From: an uncultured bacterium
GTDB taxonomy: Bacteria > Verrucomicrobiota > Lentisphaeria > Victivallales > UBA1829
Length of the DNA: 47,153 nt
Assembly (NCBI GenBank): GCA_900549415.1
Contig: URNX01000026.1
Location: 1-47,153, forward strand
Direction: 5' to 3'
Position 1 is the stretch's first letter. Each line of letters begins with the position of its first letter. The notes under the pieces were generated by a model. It saw only the letters and a list, made by a program, of their open reading frames with translations. It ran no database searches and had not been told where the DNA came from. This document shows positions 24,601 through 32,931 of the stretch, one piece after another. The position numbers and the translations under genes were made by a program.

Positions 24601-25311
24601 ATGAAAATCCGGAAGAAGAAATTTACCCTTATAGAACTCCTTGTGGTAATTGCAATTATCGCAATCCTTGCAGGAATGCTATTGCCTGCGCTGAACAAGG
24701 CACGGGAAAAAGCTTTGGCAATATCATGTGTTGGAAATTTGAAACAGGCCGGACAGATGTTTACTCTCTATGGCGATTCATATAACGCCATTCCTTACAG
24801 TTGCAGTTCAATCAGTGCAGGAGAACCGCCGTACTGGACCTGGTTTCTGATTCAGATGGCATCAGCGCCAAAGACGAATTCGTATATCGGGCGGAAAGAC
24901 AAGGTTTTCTTCTGTCCGGCAAACAAAAAACAGGAGGAATTGGGCGGTTCAAGGCGGCTGGCAAAAAACAGTTATGCAATAAACGGAAGAGCTGCTTTGA
25001 ATCCGGCAAACGGTACAACGGATTACAGTTCCTATCCGTTTTATGCGGCAGCTCCGCTGACTGCCATAAAAAAGCCGTCATCTCTTTATGCTGTTCTTGA
25101 TGCGGCGGATTTTCGAGTGGATCCGCGTCAGCTGCATGGCTATCTTGAGGACACAACGATAAATCCGTATGGTTATATCGGAGTGGATTATATTGATTAT
25201 CGTCACAGTCGCGGAGTGAACGCTTTATGCGCGGACGGGCATGTCGAGTACGCACAGGGAATTATGCGTCTTACCACGGAAACGCGGCATCATTGGTATG
25301 CGAAGCCATAA
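24601..25311 (+). CDS. Pseudopilin-like protein with prepilin-type N-terminal domain, 236 aa
   Basis: A seven-residue basic leader (MKIRKKK) is followed by FTLIELLVVIAIIAILAGM and LLPALNKAREKALAISC, and the protein ends with HSRGVNALCADGHVEYAQG, the His...ADGH signature. The residue before Phe is Lys, not Gly. The leader is much shorter than in the two other copies here. The start at 24601 has GAAAGAGGAAAGGAAGA before it. It lies 12 bases before a secreted glycoside hydrolase-like gene and is the first gene after a very strong promoter. Membrane-anchored; role as for the other copies. Confidence 0.88.
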   Translation: MKIRKKKFTLIELLVVIAIIAILAGMLLPALNKAREKALAISCVGNLKQAGQMFTLYGDSYNAIPYSCSSISAGEPPYWTWFLIQMASAPKTNSYIGRKDKVFFCPANKKQEELGGSRRLAKNSYAINGRAALNPANGTTDYSSYPFYAAAPLTAIKKPSSLYAVLDAADFRVDPRQLHGYLEDTTINPYGYIGVDYIDYRHSRGVNALCADGHVEYAQGIMRLTTETRHHWYAKP

Positions 25312-25323
25312 GAGAGGTGATTC

Positions 25324-28025
25324 ATGAAATATAAGGCTTCTGTATTGGCATGTCTGATTTTTGCATCCGCTTTCCCGCTATTCTCCGCATCATCCGTTTA
25401 CGAGTCGCGTCTGTTCGGAAAAGTTTCTGCAACGCAGGGAAGGGATGAAGTTGTTCTGCAGTGTGAATCTGCACAGAAAGCGCGGGAATGCGCCAGTAAA
25501 TATATGACGGATATTCTGCTTTTCGGAACAGCTGTTCAGGAGGGTAATGTTATCCGGCTGAAGGATGATGCATATTGCCGGATTTCTGTTTCCGGAAACC
25601 GGGTCATCATCCGGTTTGCTTCGTCTTTGAAGAATTTTCCTGTGCTGAAAGAGGGGGAGAGTATAACGGAAGCGAACCGCTATCCCCGCTGGTATGACCG
25701 GTTTGACAACGATGCTGTCGCCGTCGGTTTCTTCGGCTGGGGAAATCTTCCGCGGGATACTTACGGGGATTTTGCATGGGCGCGCCGCTATTTCCGCAGA
25801 ATGCTTCATCCTCTGGCGTGTGAAGCTGACTACCTTGCCCCCGGAATCTATGATTACAGTTTTACCGACTGGTTTCTGAAGATGGCGGAGAAGTATGATT
25901 TCAGCGCGGATATTTACCAGTCGCATGAGTCGCCGAACCGTCCTTATTTTCCGTGGAATGTTGTTCCGCTTCCGCATATCGGCAGCAGGCCGTTCCATCC
26001 GGTGCATCCGCTGCTCCGCATCGGTTTGGCGAACTACTGCGAGAACGTCAATACACCGTCGACGGACAAGTACTTGTTTGAAGGACAGCGCATGTTTGCG
26101 GAGCGGGTGCGGAACAATCCCCGTTATGCCGCCTATTTCGCATCGGCGGAAATCGGCAATGTGGGACTTCCGGACTTTGATGTGCTTGCCGATGACCCTG
26201 AAGTGAGGAAAGAATGGGTTGCGTATCTTCGCGACCGCCTGGGATGGAGTCTTGCCGAGACCGGCCTGCGTCACTATGGAGACGAGAAAAAGTTCTCTTC
26301 ATGGGATGAGGTCGCAGTTCCCCGTCTGATTGATTTTACCGGACGGGATGGTGATTCCCTGTTCCGGTTGAACGGTTTGGCATGGGAGGCTAAGACGCAG
26401 AACAGGGAAGGCAAGGAGACGGACTGGTATTCCGCAAATCCCAACGACCCTGTTTTTCAGACGAGAAACAAGTTTCCGCTGCGTTACCGGTTCCGTGTAA
26501 AATTGAATGCGGAGAATTTCGGGAAACGGAAATATCTGCATATTCAGCCTGAGGCATGGCACAACAACCGTTTTCATGTGAAAAAGGTGTTCCTGAACGG
26601 AAAGGAACAGACGGAGTTGACCGACCGTTCGCCGGTCTGGGGTGACGAGGAACAGTGTTTTCAGCTGGATGTTCCTCAAAAAGGAGAGAATCTGTTGGAG
26701 CTGGAAGTTTCGGGGAATGCTCTTGCCGGTTATATTTTTCTGAGTCCGCATGGGCGCTGGTATTATCCGGAAAGCAGCAGGTACCGGAACCGGAGATACT
26801 TTGACATTCTTGAATTTTCCGCACAAATCCGTGCGGATCACATTACCCGGATTATGCGGAATTACCGCATCGGAGATCTTGACAAGGGGCGTCCGCAACT
26901 GGTCATGGCGTGTTTCGCCGTGCTGGACAAACTGCTGCCCGGAATGAAAGCGCATGGAGGTTTTCCGCAGAAGATAAGGCAAGAACGTATCAGGTGACTT
27001 TTTTCAATTCAAATCCGGACAGACTGGTGGAAATTTCCGCATCCGGTTATCCGGAGCGCCAGATGCGGCGGAATGCGGACGGTTCATTCACGATACCCGG
27101 TTTGGAGCTTGAACCGATGCAGTGCCGGATTTTTGTCGCTCCGGCAGAAAATCCGGAACGTGCTCCGTTGCTTTGGCTGGAATCACTTGCGCGGCGGTGG
27201 GGCGTTCTGGAACCCCTTGACACCGAAAAGAGCGATCCTGTCTCCAAACCGTCAAAATGGATTATTCCATTGGTGGACGGCTGGATGGCGGAACAGCCGG
27301 GAAGCGGAGTGAGAAAAAATGTGAAACTCGGAACGTTCGATGTCATGGGGCTGGATTCCGCGCATACAGTGTACTTCCGCAAGACTGTTAAGCTTCCGGA
27401 GTCGTGGAAGAACCGCCGCATTGAATTGCTGTTCGACAGTCCGGCGAGATTCTGTACCGGAGTATTCCCGAAAGGTCCTTTGCGGATCAACGGACGCAAA
27501 CTGCTGATGAATTTCAACAGGGAATTCAATGACCTTGCGACTCCTGTAACAGTTCCTTCGGACGGAATTTTGAATCTGCAGCTGCGGGTTGACGGCGCAG
27601 AGAACTGGGAAAAGGCCTCCATTCATCCGGCTTCCTGGGGAAAACCTTTGCAGGTGCGGAATTATTCCGTGACGGATGATTGCATCAGACTGGAGCCGGG
27701 CGGAAAATTGCCGCAGCTGATTGCGCGGCTTCCGCTTCCGTTTGAGGCCGCCCGGTATAAAAAGTTTTCATTTGAGCTGAAACTTCCGGAAGGTGCAAAT
27801 CCGGTCGGGAAATTATACTGGAGCAATGGCAAGACGTCGTTTTCGGAAACCCGCTCCATTCACTGGAAGACGGTTGCGGACGGGAATTTTCATAAAATCG
27901 AATTGGAGCTTTCTCTGAATCCGGAATGGCGTGGTGCTGTCGACGCTTTGCGTCTTGACCTGATCCGCGGAAAGGTTCCCGCCGCCGGGACGGTGGAATT
28001 CCGCAATGCAGGATTCAGCCGCTGA
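25324..28025 (+). pseudogene. Secreted glycoside hydrolase-like protein, broken by a frameshift near 26950
   Basis: The first frame (25324-26997) starts with a signal peptide (MKYKASVLACLIFASAFPLFSAS) and contains a barrel-like region (VGFFGWGNLPRD..., YASYF-like AAYFASAEIGNVGLP with a candidate acid/base Glu, WVAYLRDRLGWSLAETGLRHYG) interrupted by a sugar-binding-type insert (YRFRVKLNAENFGKRKYLHIQPEAWHNN). It stops at 26995. From about 26950 a second frame continues to 28025 with QVTFFNSNPDRLVEISASG, a C-terminal beta-domain, a binding-module-like region and the end EFRNAGFSR. The two frames read as one protein that jumps frame at GGTTTTCCGC (26957-26966). The barrel stops abruptly at KAHGGF, so a middle portion may also be deleted. 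Best called a frame-disrupted gene; a sequencing error cannot be excluded. Confidence 0.72.
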
Positions 28026-28059
28026 TTCCGCAGATGGAAAAATATTTCATTTCTGAAAC

Positions 28060-28087
28060 TTGAAAAAATCTTTTCTCCGGTTATCTT
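28060..28087 (+). promoter_or_regulatory. Possible promoter of the GntR gene at 28117
   Basis: TTGAAA (28060-28065), a 16-base spacer and TATCTT (28082-28087), 29 bases before the start codon. Confidence 0.45.
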
Positions 28088-28116
28088 GTAAGGGAACAAC
28101 CGGAGAAGGAGACAAA

Positions 28117-29307
28117 ATGGCCGGAGAGCAGAACAAATCGGAGCGGCGGCTGCCGAAGTATGAACAGCTGAAACAGAAGTTGCTGGCTTATATCGCTGAA
28201 CTGCCGGAAGAACAGACCTTCCTGCCGTTTGAACAGGAGCTCGCTCAGAAATTCCAGGTCGGACGGACCACTGTCAGCCATGCGCTCAAGCTGCTGAGGG
28301 AGGAAGGCTTCATCGTCACCAGCAAAAAGGCTGGAAGCCGCATTCTGAAGCGCAGCTATTCTGAGACGTCCCGCCTGATGCCGAAAGACGGCATCAGACG
28401 GAATGTGGCGTTTCTCTTCGCCAACACCGTCGGAGAATCCGTCCGGACCACGGATTTCCGCTGGGAGCTTTGCGATGAATTGGAACAGGCGTTCTGCTGT
28501 TCCGGCGTGCAGCTGTTCATTTACAATCTGCGCGAAAACGACTGGAACGAGTGGCGCGATCCGCAGAAACTCATTGCCTCTCTCAAAGAACGGAATGTCG
28601 GGTTCGTAATCTTTTCTCCGTGCATGGATCCGCGGTTCGATCTGGAAGAGCATCTGCGCTGTCTTGTCGCCGCGCAATTCAAACTGACTCTGGTCGTTCA
28701 GAGTTCCTCCGATTTCCGCCAGGTCGAAGAACTGCTCGCTCCGGGGATCGATTACATTATGCTGAACACCCTTTATTCCATCCGCCAGGCCCTCGAAGAG
28801 CATTACACCGGAGTGGAACGTTTCTTCTACATCGCCAACGAGTTCTCCCGTCCGTGGTCGGCGGCAAGAGAGGAAATCTGCCGCAATTTCTGCGGACGGC
28901 ATAACATCCCGTATGACTTTCTGGAATCGGAGTATCAGCTCATCAACGACAGCTTTACGCGCAATCTGACGCCTTCGATTGACGCGGCGACCGTCGACCG
29001 GCTCCTTGCCATGACGGAAAAAAACGCGTCCCGTCCCGTCTGTTTCTGCGCCAACGACTATACCGCCTACAGTCTGATCGCCCGCCTGAAAGAACGTGGA
29101 ATCAATCCGGAACGTTACGAAATCATCGGCTTTGACAATGAACAGCAGTTCCGTTCACTGCATTTCTCCAGTTTTTCGCGCGACGCCAAACCGCAGGCCG
29201 CGGCTTTGCTTCAGTTTTACCAGGAATACATTGCCAATCCGGAACAGGTGCGTCTGCGCGGAATCGGCGCGAGGACCTATGCGCGCTTCGTCCGGCGCGG
29301 GGGATGA
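28117..29307 (+). CDS. GntR-family transcriptional regulator with LacI-type sensor domain, 396 aa
   Basis: The ATG at 28117 is preceded by GAGAAGGAGA; a longer frame from 28060 lacks a ribosome site and overlaps the promoter. Residues about 12-78 are the winged helix (YEQLKQKLLAYIAELPEEQTFLPF..., KFQVGRTTVSHALKLLREEGFIVTSKKAGSRIL). A LacI-type sensor domain follows (VAFLFANTVGES, DFLESEYQLINDSF, PVCFCANDYTAYSLIARLKERGINPERYEIIGFDNE). It lies directly downstream of the broken hydrolase and is the natural candidate regulator of the pseudopilin/hydrolase unit. It is the third regulator of this build in the window. Confidence 0.88.
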   Translation: MAGEQNKSERRLPKYEQLKQKLLAYIAELPEEQTFLPFEQELAQKFQVGRTTVSHALKLLREEGFIVTSKKAGSRILKRSYSETSRLMPKDGIRRNVAFLFANTVGESVRTTDFRWELCDELEQAFCCSGVQLFIYNLRENDWNEWRDPQKLIASLKERNVGFVIFSPCMDPRFDLEEHLRCLVAAQFKLTLVVQSSSDFRQVEELLAPGIDYIMLNTLYSIRQALEEHYTGVERFFYIANEFSRPWSAAREEICRNFCGRHNIPYDFLESEYQLINDSFTRNLTPSIDAATVDRLLAMTEKNASRPVCFCANDYTAYSLIARLKERGINPERYEIIGFDNEQQFRSLHFSSFSRDAKPQAAALLQFYQEYIANPEQVRLRGIGARTYARFVRRGG

Positions 29308-29352
29308 GACAACAATTTTTTCATAAAAAGTTGAGAATCCGCGTTGCGTCTG

Positions 29353-29380
29353 TTGATTTTTCCGGAAAAGAGAATATCTT
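29353..29380 (+). promoter_or_regulatory. Possible promoter of the radical SAM gene
   Basis: TTGATT (29353-29358), a 16-base spacer and TATCTT (29375-29380), about 15 bases before the start; the leader would be very short. Confidence 0.4.
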
Positions 29381-29395
29381 TTTTCAAAAGGGAAA

Positions 29396-30523
29396 ATGAT
29401 GGATACAATCGAAAAACTCAATATTCTGTCGGAAGATTCGCAGTACGATCTCTCCTGTGCGTGTGCGACTTCCCCGAAGGAACACCGCAGACGCGGACTT
29501 GACGGACGGTGGCTTTATCCCGTTCCGCTGGCGAGGGGCGGATATGGAATCATGCTCAAAACGCTTCTTTCCAATGCGTGCTCCAGCGACTGCAAGTACT
29601 GTCCGCTCCGTGCCGACGGCAACACTCCGCATCGCTGTTCCCTTTCTCCCGACGAGGTCGCGAAGCTCTTTATGGATTATCTGCGGAAACAGTGGCTGCT
29701 CGGAATCTTTCTGAGTTCCGGGATCGTGCGTTCCCCCGATTACACCATGCAGCTGCTGACCGACACGGCCGCGATTCTCCGGTACAGATACCGTTACCGC
29801 GGGTATATTCACCTCAAGATCATCCCCGGCGCATCCGATGCGGCAATCCGGCACGCTCTGAGCCTGGCAAGCGCGGTTTCGCTGAATATCGAAGCTCCGG
29901 GACGGACGCATTTCGCACGTCTTTCCAGCTACAAGGATTACGACCGCGACATTATCGCTCCGCTTAAGCTCATGGCGGAGGAGACCGCGAAAGGGGCGGA
30001 TTACAGCCGGGTTCGCTGCACAACTCAGTTCATCGTCGGAGCCTCCGACGAGAGCGACCGCGAAATTGTCCGCTACATGGACGGAATTTACAACCGTCTG
30101 AAGTTCGAGCGCGTCTATTTTTCCGCGTATCAGACAGGGCTCGGCCGCCCGGAACTTCCGGGGGAACAGCGTTTTACGCTTTCCGCGGATGACCGCCTGA
30201 CTCGCGAGCACCGTCTTTACCAGGTGGATTTTCTCATGCGCACCTACAATTTCCAGGCGGATGAAATTTTGTACGGGCCGGACGGCAATCTGGATTTGAC
30301 GCGCGACCCGAAGGAGACCTGGGCGCTGTTTCATCCGGAGTTCTTTCCGGTGCGTCTGAATTCGGCGGACAGGGAGGCGCTTCTGCGCATACCGGGAATC
30401 GGACCAGTTTCGGCGAAGCTGATTCTGAAATGCCGCAAACAGTTCCGCATTCATTCTTTCGCAGAGATCGGAATCAGGGGAAAGCTCGCGGAGAAGGCGG
30501 CAAAATACACCGATTTCAGCTGA
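29396..30523 (+). CDS. Radical SAM protein, putative DNA modification/repair type, 375 aa
   Basis: The radical SAM cluster motif is C62-x3-C66-x2-C69 (NACSSDCKYCPL), set after TLLSN. IFLSSGIVRSPDYTMQLL and LKIIPGASDAAIRHALSLASAVSLNIEAPG follow the pattern of the family annotated as putative DNA modification/repair radical SAM proteins. The C-terminus carries a helix-hairpin-helix (LLRIPGIGPVSAKLILKCRKQF), a DNA-binding element. Two adjacent ATGs are possible; the second, at 29399, has better spacing to AAAAGGGA. The partner protein of the DUF4130 family that often accompanies it elsewhere is not adjacent: the next gene is a divergent acetyltransferase. Exact reaction unknown. Confidence 0.85.
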   Translation: MMDTIEKLNILSEDSQYDLSCACATSPKEHRRRGLDGRWLYPVPLARGGYGIMLKTLLSNACSSDCKYCPLRADGNTPHRCSLSPDEVAKLFMDYLRKQWLLGIFLSSGIVRSPDYTMQLLTDTAAILRYRYRYRGYIHLKIIPGASDAAIRHALSLASAVSLNIEAPGRTHFARLSSYKDYDRDIIAPLKLMAEETAKGADYSRVRCTTQFIVGASDESDREIVRYMDGIYNRLKFERVYFSAYQTGLGRPELPGEQRFTLSADDRLTREHRLYQVDFLMRTYNFQADEILYGPDGNLDLTRDPKETWALFHPEFFPVRLNSADREALLRIPGIGPVSAKLILKCRKQFRIHSFAEIGIRGKLAEKAAKYTDFS

Positions 30524-31015
30524 TCATTCCCTGCAGGGAACTTGAGCGCAGAACCAATGAATCCCGTAAGAAAACGCTTCGCCGCGGAAGTCGGCTCCGA
30601 TACGGCGGTAGAGCGAGATGGCGGGCAGATTGGTTTTCGCAACAAGAATCCGCATGCAATTATAGTCGCGGCGTGCGGCTTCGACAAGAAGATGCGTCAG
30701 AAAGAGACGTCCCGTTCCGTGTCCCTGGCGGGGGAGGGCGACGCCGATCCGCATGAGGTCGCAGGGATTGCGCATGGGAGTCCAGCAGGGAATTTCATCA
30801 TGTTCCGGACAGCGGCGGATGGTTCCGGCGGCGATGAGTTCCGCTCCGCGGCGGAGGGTGTAAAGCGCGCCGGCGGCAATGTCGTCGTGTACATGTTCGG
30901 GGGCGGGGTAGGTCGCGTCCCAGGCGCAGAACGGAGTGCCGACGAGGGACTGATAGAGTGCGAAAACCGCATCTGCATCTTCCGGAACGGCGCGCTGAAA
31001 GGTAAAATCGTTCAT
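30524..31015 (-). CDS. GNAT-family N-acetyltransferase, 163 aa
   Basis: The start ATG at 31015 follows GAAGGAAACAGAAAA; a longer version from 31054 would add 13 residues without a ribosome site. FTFQRAVPEDADAVFALYQSLVG opens the fold and LMRIGVALPRQGHGTGRLFLTHLLVEAARRDYNCM holds the acetyl-CoA motif (RQGHGTG). LVAKTNLPAISLYRRIGADFRGEAF is the typical C-terminal segment. The stop abuts the convergent radical SAM stop. Substrate unknown. Confidence 0.85.
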   Translation of the reverse strand: MNDFTFQRAVPEDADAVFALYQSLVGTPFCAWDATYPAPEHVHDDIAAGALYTLRRGAELIAAGTIRRCPEHDEIPCWTPMRNPCDLMRIGVALPRQGHGTGRLFLTHLLVEAARRDYNCMRILVAKTNLPAISLYRRIGADFRGEAFSYGIHWFCAQVPCRE

Positions 31016-31040
31016 TTTTCTGTTTCCTTCGATTTGACGC

Positions 31041-31068
31041 TTGTAAAAATACATTTCCGTTTTATATT
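31041..31068 (+). promoter_or_regulatory. Promoter of the SGNH hydrolase gene
   Basis: TTGTAA (31041-31046), a 16-base spacer and TATATT (31063-31068), 23 bases before the ATG at 31092. Confidence 0.5.
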
Positions 31069-31091
31069 TTCAAGAAAACTTCGGAGAATTT

Positions 31092-32018
31092 ATGCGGAAA
31101 AAACTTTCTATGGAATATCTGCGCGGCGCCGTGCGCACGGAGGAAACGGAAAACGGACTCGAACTTCAACGGCTTTCTTCCGCAATCATGAAGCGCTTCG
31201 CCCGGGACGAACACATTGAAATCCGGATGAGGTGTCCGAGCGGCGTGCGGATTGTGTTCCGAACCGATTCGCCGTTTGTGCGTCTGCCGTTCCGCTACGG
31301 ACGCGTGGCGCGCCCGTTCTATGAATTCGATGTCTTCCGCGATGGACGCAAAACGGAATTTTCCCGCGCAAACGGCGTTCTGGAGATTGCTTCGGACGGC
31401 GCGCTTCATACGATTGAGATTCTTCCGCCTCATCTGGCGGAATGCTTTTTCGGCGAGCTCGAACTCGCGGACGGTTCTGTGTTTGAACCGGTTGAGAAAC
31501 CGGCAAAGAGACTGCTTTTTCTCGGCGATTCCATTATGCAGGGAATGACCGTGTCGCGTCCGTCGTTTGCGTATGCGGACCGTATGGCGCGTCATTTGAA
31601 TGCGGATTACTCGAACATCAGCATCGCCGGAATGACCGCGTTTGCCGTGCAGGGCGAACTTGCAATGGAATACGAATGGGATCGCATGTTCCTCTGTTTC
31701 GGCGTGAACGACTTCAATACGGGACGTCCGCTGAGTAAGTATCTCGGTGAAATGCGCGGAATTCTGAATGCTGTGAAGGGAAAGCCGGTCGTGCTGATTT
31801 CCCCGATTCACATGACGGGACGTCCGAACGAGAAAAACGGCGTCGCATTCCAGTCGTTCCGCGACGGGCTGGAGAAGCTCGCGGCGGAATTCCCGAACGT
31901 AAAATTTGTCGACGGCACAAAACTTCTGCCGTTTGACGACCGTTATTTTGCCGACGGTCTTCATCCGAACGACTGCGGCGAGGAACTTCTGTTCAACAAT
32001 CTGAAGGAACTGATATGA
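31092..32018 (+). CDS. SGNH/GDSL-family hydrolase (carbohydrate-esterase-like), 308 aa
   Basis: The hydrolase domain starts about residue 140: LLFLGDSIMQG with nucleophile Ser147, Gly180 in ISIAGMTA (oxyanion), N206 in CFGVNDFNTG, and FADGLHPNDCGEELL with the Asp and His of the triad. The first about 135 residues are beta-rich, without a signal peptide, and resemble the N-terminal beta-domain of CE2/SGNH acetyl-esterases. It probably removes acyl groups from sugars or a related small molecule in the cytoplasm. Its stop overlaps the start of the next gene by 4 bases (ATGA). Confidence 0.85.
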   Translation: MRKKLSMEYLRGAVRTEETENGLELQRLSSAIMKRFARDEHIEIRMRCPSGVRIVFRTDSPFVRLPFRYGRVARPFYEFDVFRDGRKTEFSRANGVLEIASDGALHTIEILPPHLAECFFGELELADGSVFEPVEKPAKRLLFLGDSIMQGMTVSRPSFAYADRMARHLNADYSNISIAGMTAFAVQGELAMEYEWDRMFLCFGVNDFNTGRPLSKYLGEMRGILNAVKGKPVVLISPIHMTGRPNEKNGVAFQSFRDGLEKLAAEFPNVKFVDGTKLLPFDDRYFADGLHPNDCGEELLFNNLKELI

Positions 32019-32836
32019 TTTCAAAAAAAACAATTCTCTATTCCGCCGCCGGTGCGTGCGGCGTTCTTCTGTTCGGTCTGGGTTTTCTGACAGCAAAGCT
32101 TGTGCAGAAGCCGCCTGAAGAACCGCCGGTCGTCGAGCCGCTTTTTACGGAGGAGCTTGCGCGTCAGGGGGCGGAGTATCTGACTGACCTCTGTGCGCAG
32201 AAGGTTCAGACGCAGTATGATCTGAATCATTGTGCGGCGACCGCCGCCGTATTGAAACAGGCGGAGCTGTTTGCCGTTTTCAATTCTTACGCTTCATCGC
32301 TTCCTGAACCGGAGCGCAGGGCGGCTCTTCAGGAGCAGATCGAGTGGCAGACGCGGTATCTGGAGGAGATGTCGAAGTCGTCTTCGTATGACGGCGGCGC
32401 TCTGGCGGTTGCCGAGCGCGGTTTCCGTTCCTATGACAAGGTGTCCGACCGCATCATCTGGCTGACCGGTACGCCGGAAATGCGCGCGGCATACCTGAAA
32501 ATGAAGAATTTGAGCTTCACAGGCCCCGACCGCATGGTTCGCACTCTTTCGGATGGAGAGTTCACCGGCGGGGACGGCTCGGAGGGAACGTTCAAGCTTC
32601 TGCCGGAATTCTGCATTGAGGAGGGCGAATGGCTCGCCGGAGTCATCCTCTGCCGTTTTCCCGGACTTGAGATGCAGCGCATGATCGGTGTATGGAAGAA
32701 CGGGACGATGAAGCTTCGGCTGTTCGCCGCAAAAACAAACCGTGTTGACACTCTGCGTTTCCGCGATGGAAAGCTGCTGATCACCTCAACGACTCCCGAC
32801 GGTAAAAAGAGAGCGATGAACGTTAAGCTGGATTGA
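32015..32836 (+). CDS. Membrane-anchored protein with LprI-like N-terminal domain, 273 aa
   Basis: One N-terminal membrane segment (ILYSAAGACGVLLFGLGFLTAKLV) is followed by a Pro-rich linker and a region about residues 50-150 (TQYDLNHCAATAAVLKQAELFAVFNSYASSLPEPERRAALQEQIEWQTRYLEEM) that resembles the lysozyme-inhibitor LprI/DUF1311 domain: a Q-x-ELN-x-CA start, a Leu/Phe-x-x-Tyr helix and a Q-x-x-W helix. The C-terminal half (LSFTGPDRMVRTLSDGEFTGG...) is beta-rich and unrecognised. The gene overlaps the SGNH gene by 4 bases. A cell-envelope role is likely; a lysozyme-inhibitor role is only a family-based suggestion. Confidence 0.7.
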   Translation: MISKKTILYSAAGACGVLLFGLGFLTAKLVQKPPEEPPVVEPLFTEELARQGAEYLTDLCAQKVQTQYDLNHCAATAAVLKQAELFAVFNSYASSLPEPERRAALQEQIEWQTRYLEEMSKSSSYDGGALAVAERGFRSYDKVSDRIIWLTGTPEMRAAYLKMKNLSFTGPDRMVRTLSDGEFTGGDGSEGTFKLLPEFCIEEGEWLAGVILCRFPGLEMQRMIGVWKNGTMKLRLFAAKTNRVDTLRFRDGKLLITSTTPDGKKRAMNVKLD

Positions 32837-32888
32837 GCAAAAATTTTCGCGCTTTTTCAGAAATGCATTTTATTTTTGCGTTTTTGAA

Positions 32889-32896
32889 TGTATAGT
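32889..32896 (+). promoter_or_regulatory. -10-like element upstream of glmS
   Basis: TGTATAGT at 32889-32896 looks like a -10 box preceded by TG, 36 bases before the glmS start. No clear -35 box is visible, so this is tentative. Confidence 0.35.
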
Positions 32897-32931
32897 ATGC
32901 GGGAATATCTTTTACATAAAGGAGTTTTGAC

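Noticed and set aside
26940..27000. Programmed ribosomal frameshift joining the two hydrolase frames
   Set aside because: No slippery heptamer with a following pseudoknot or stem was seen, and programmed shifts are not known for such enzymes; mutation or error is simpler.
32837..32931. glmS ribozyme upstream of glmS
   Set aside because: The gap is only 95 bases and shows no matching core; a full glmS ribozyme needs more space.
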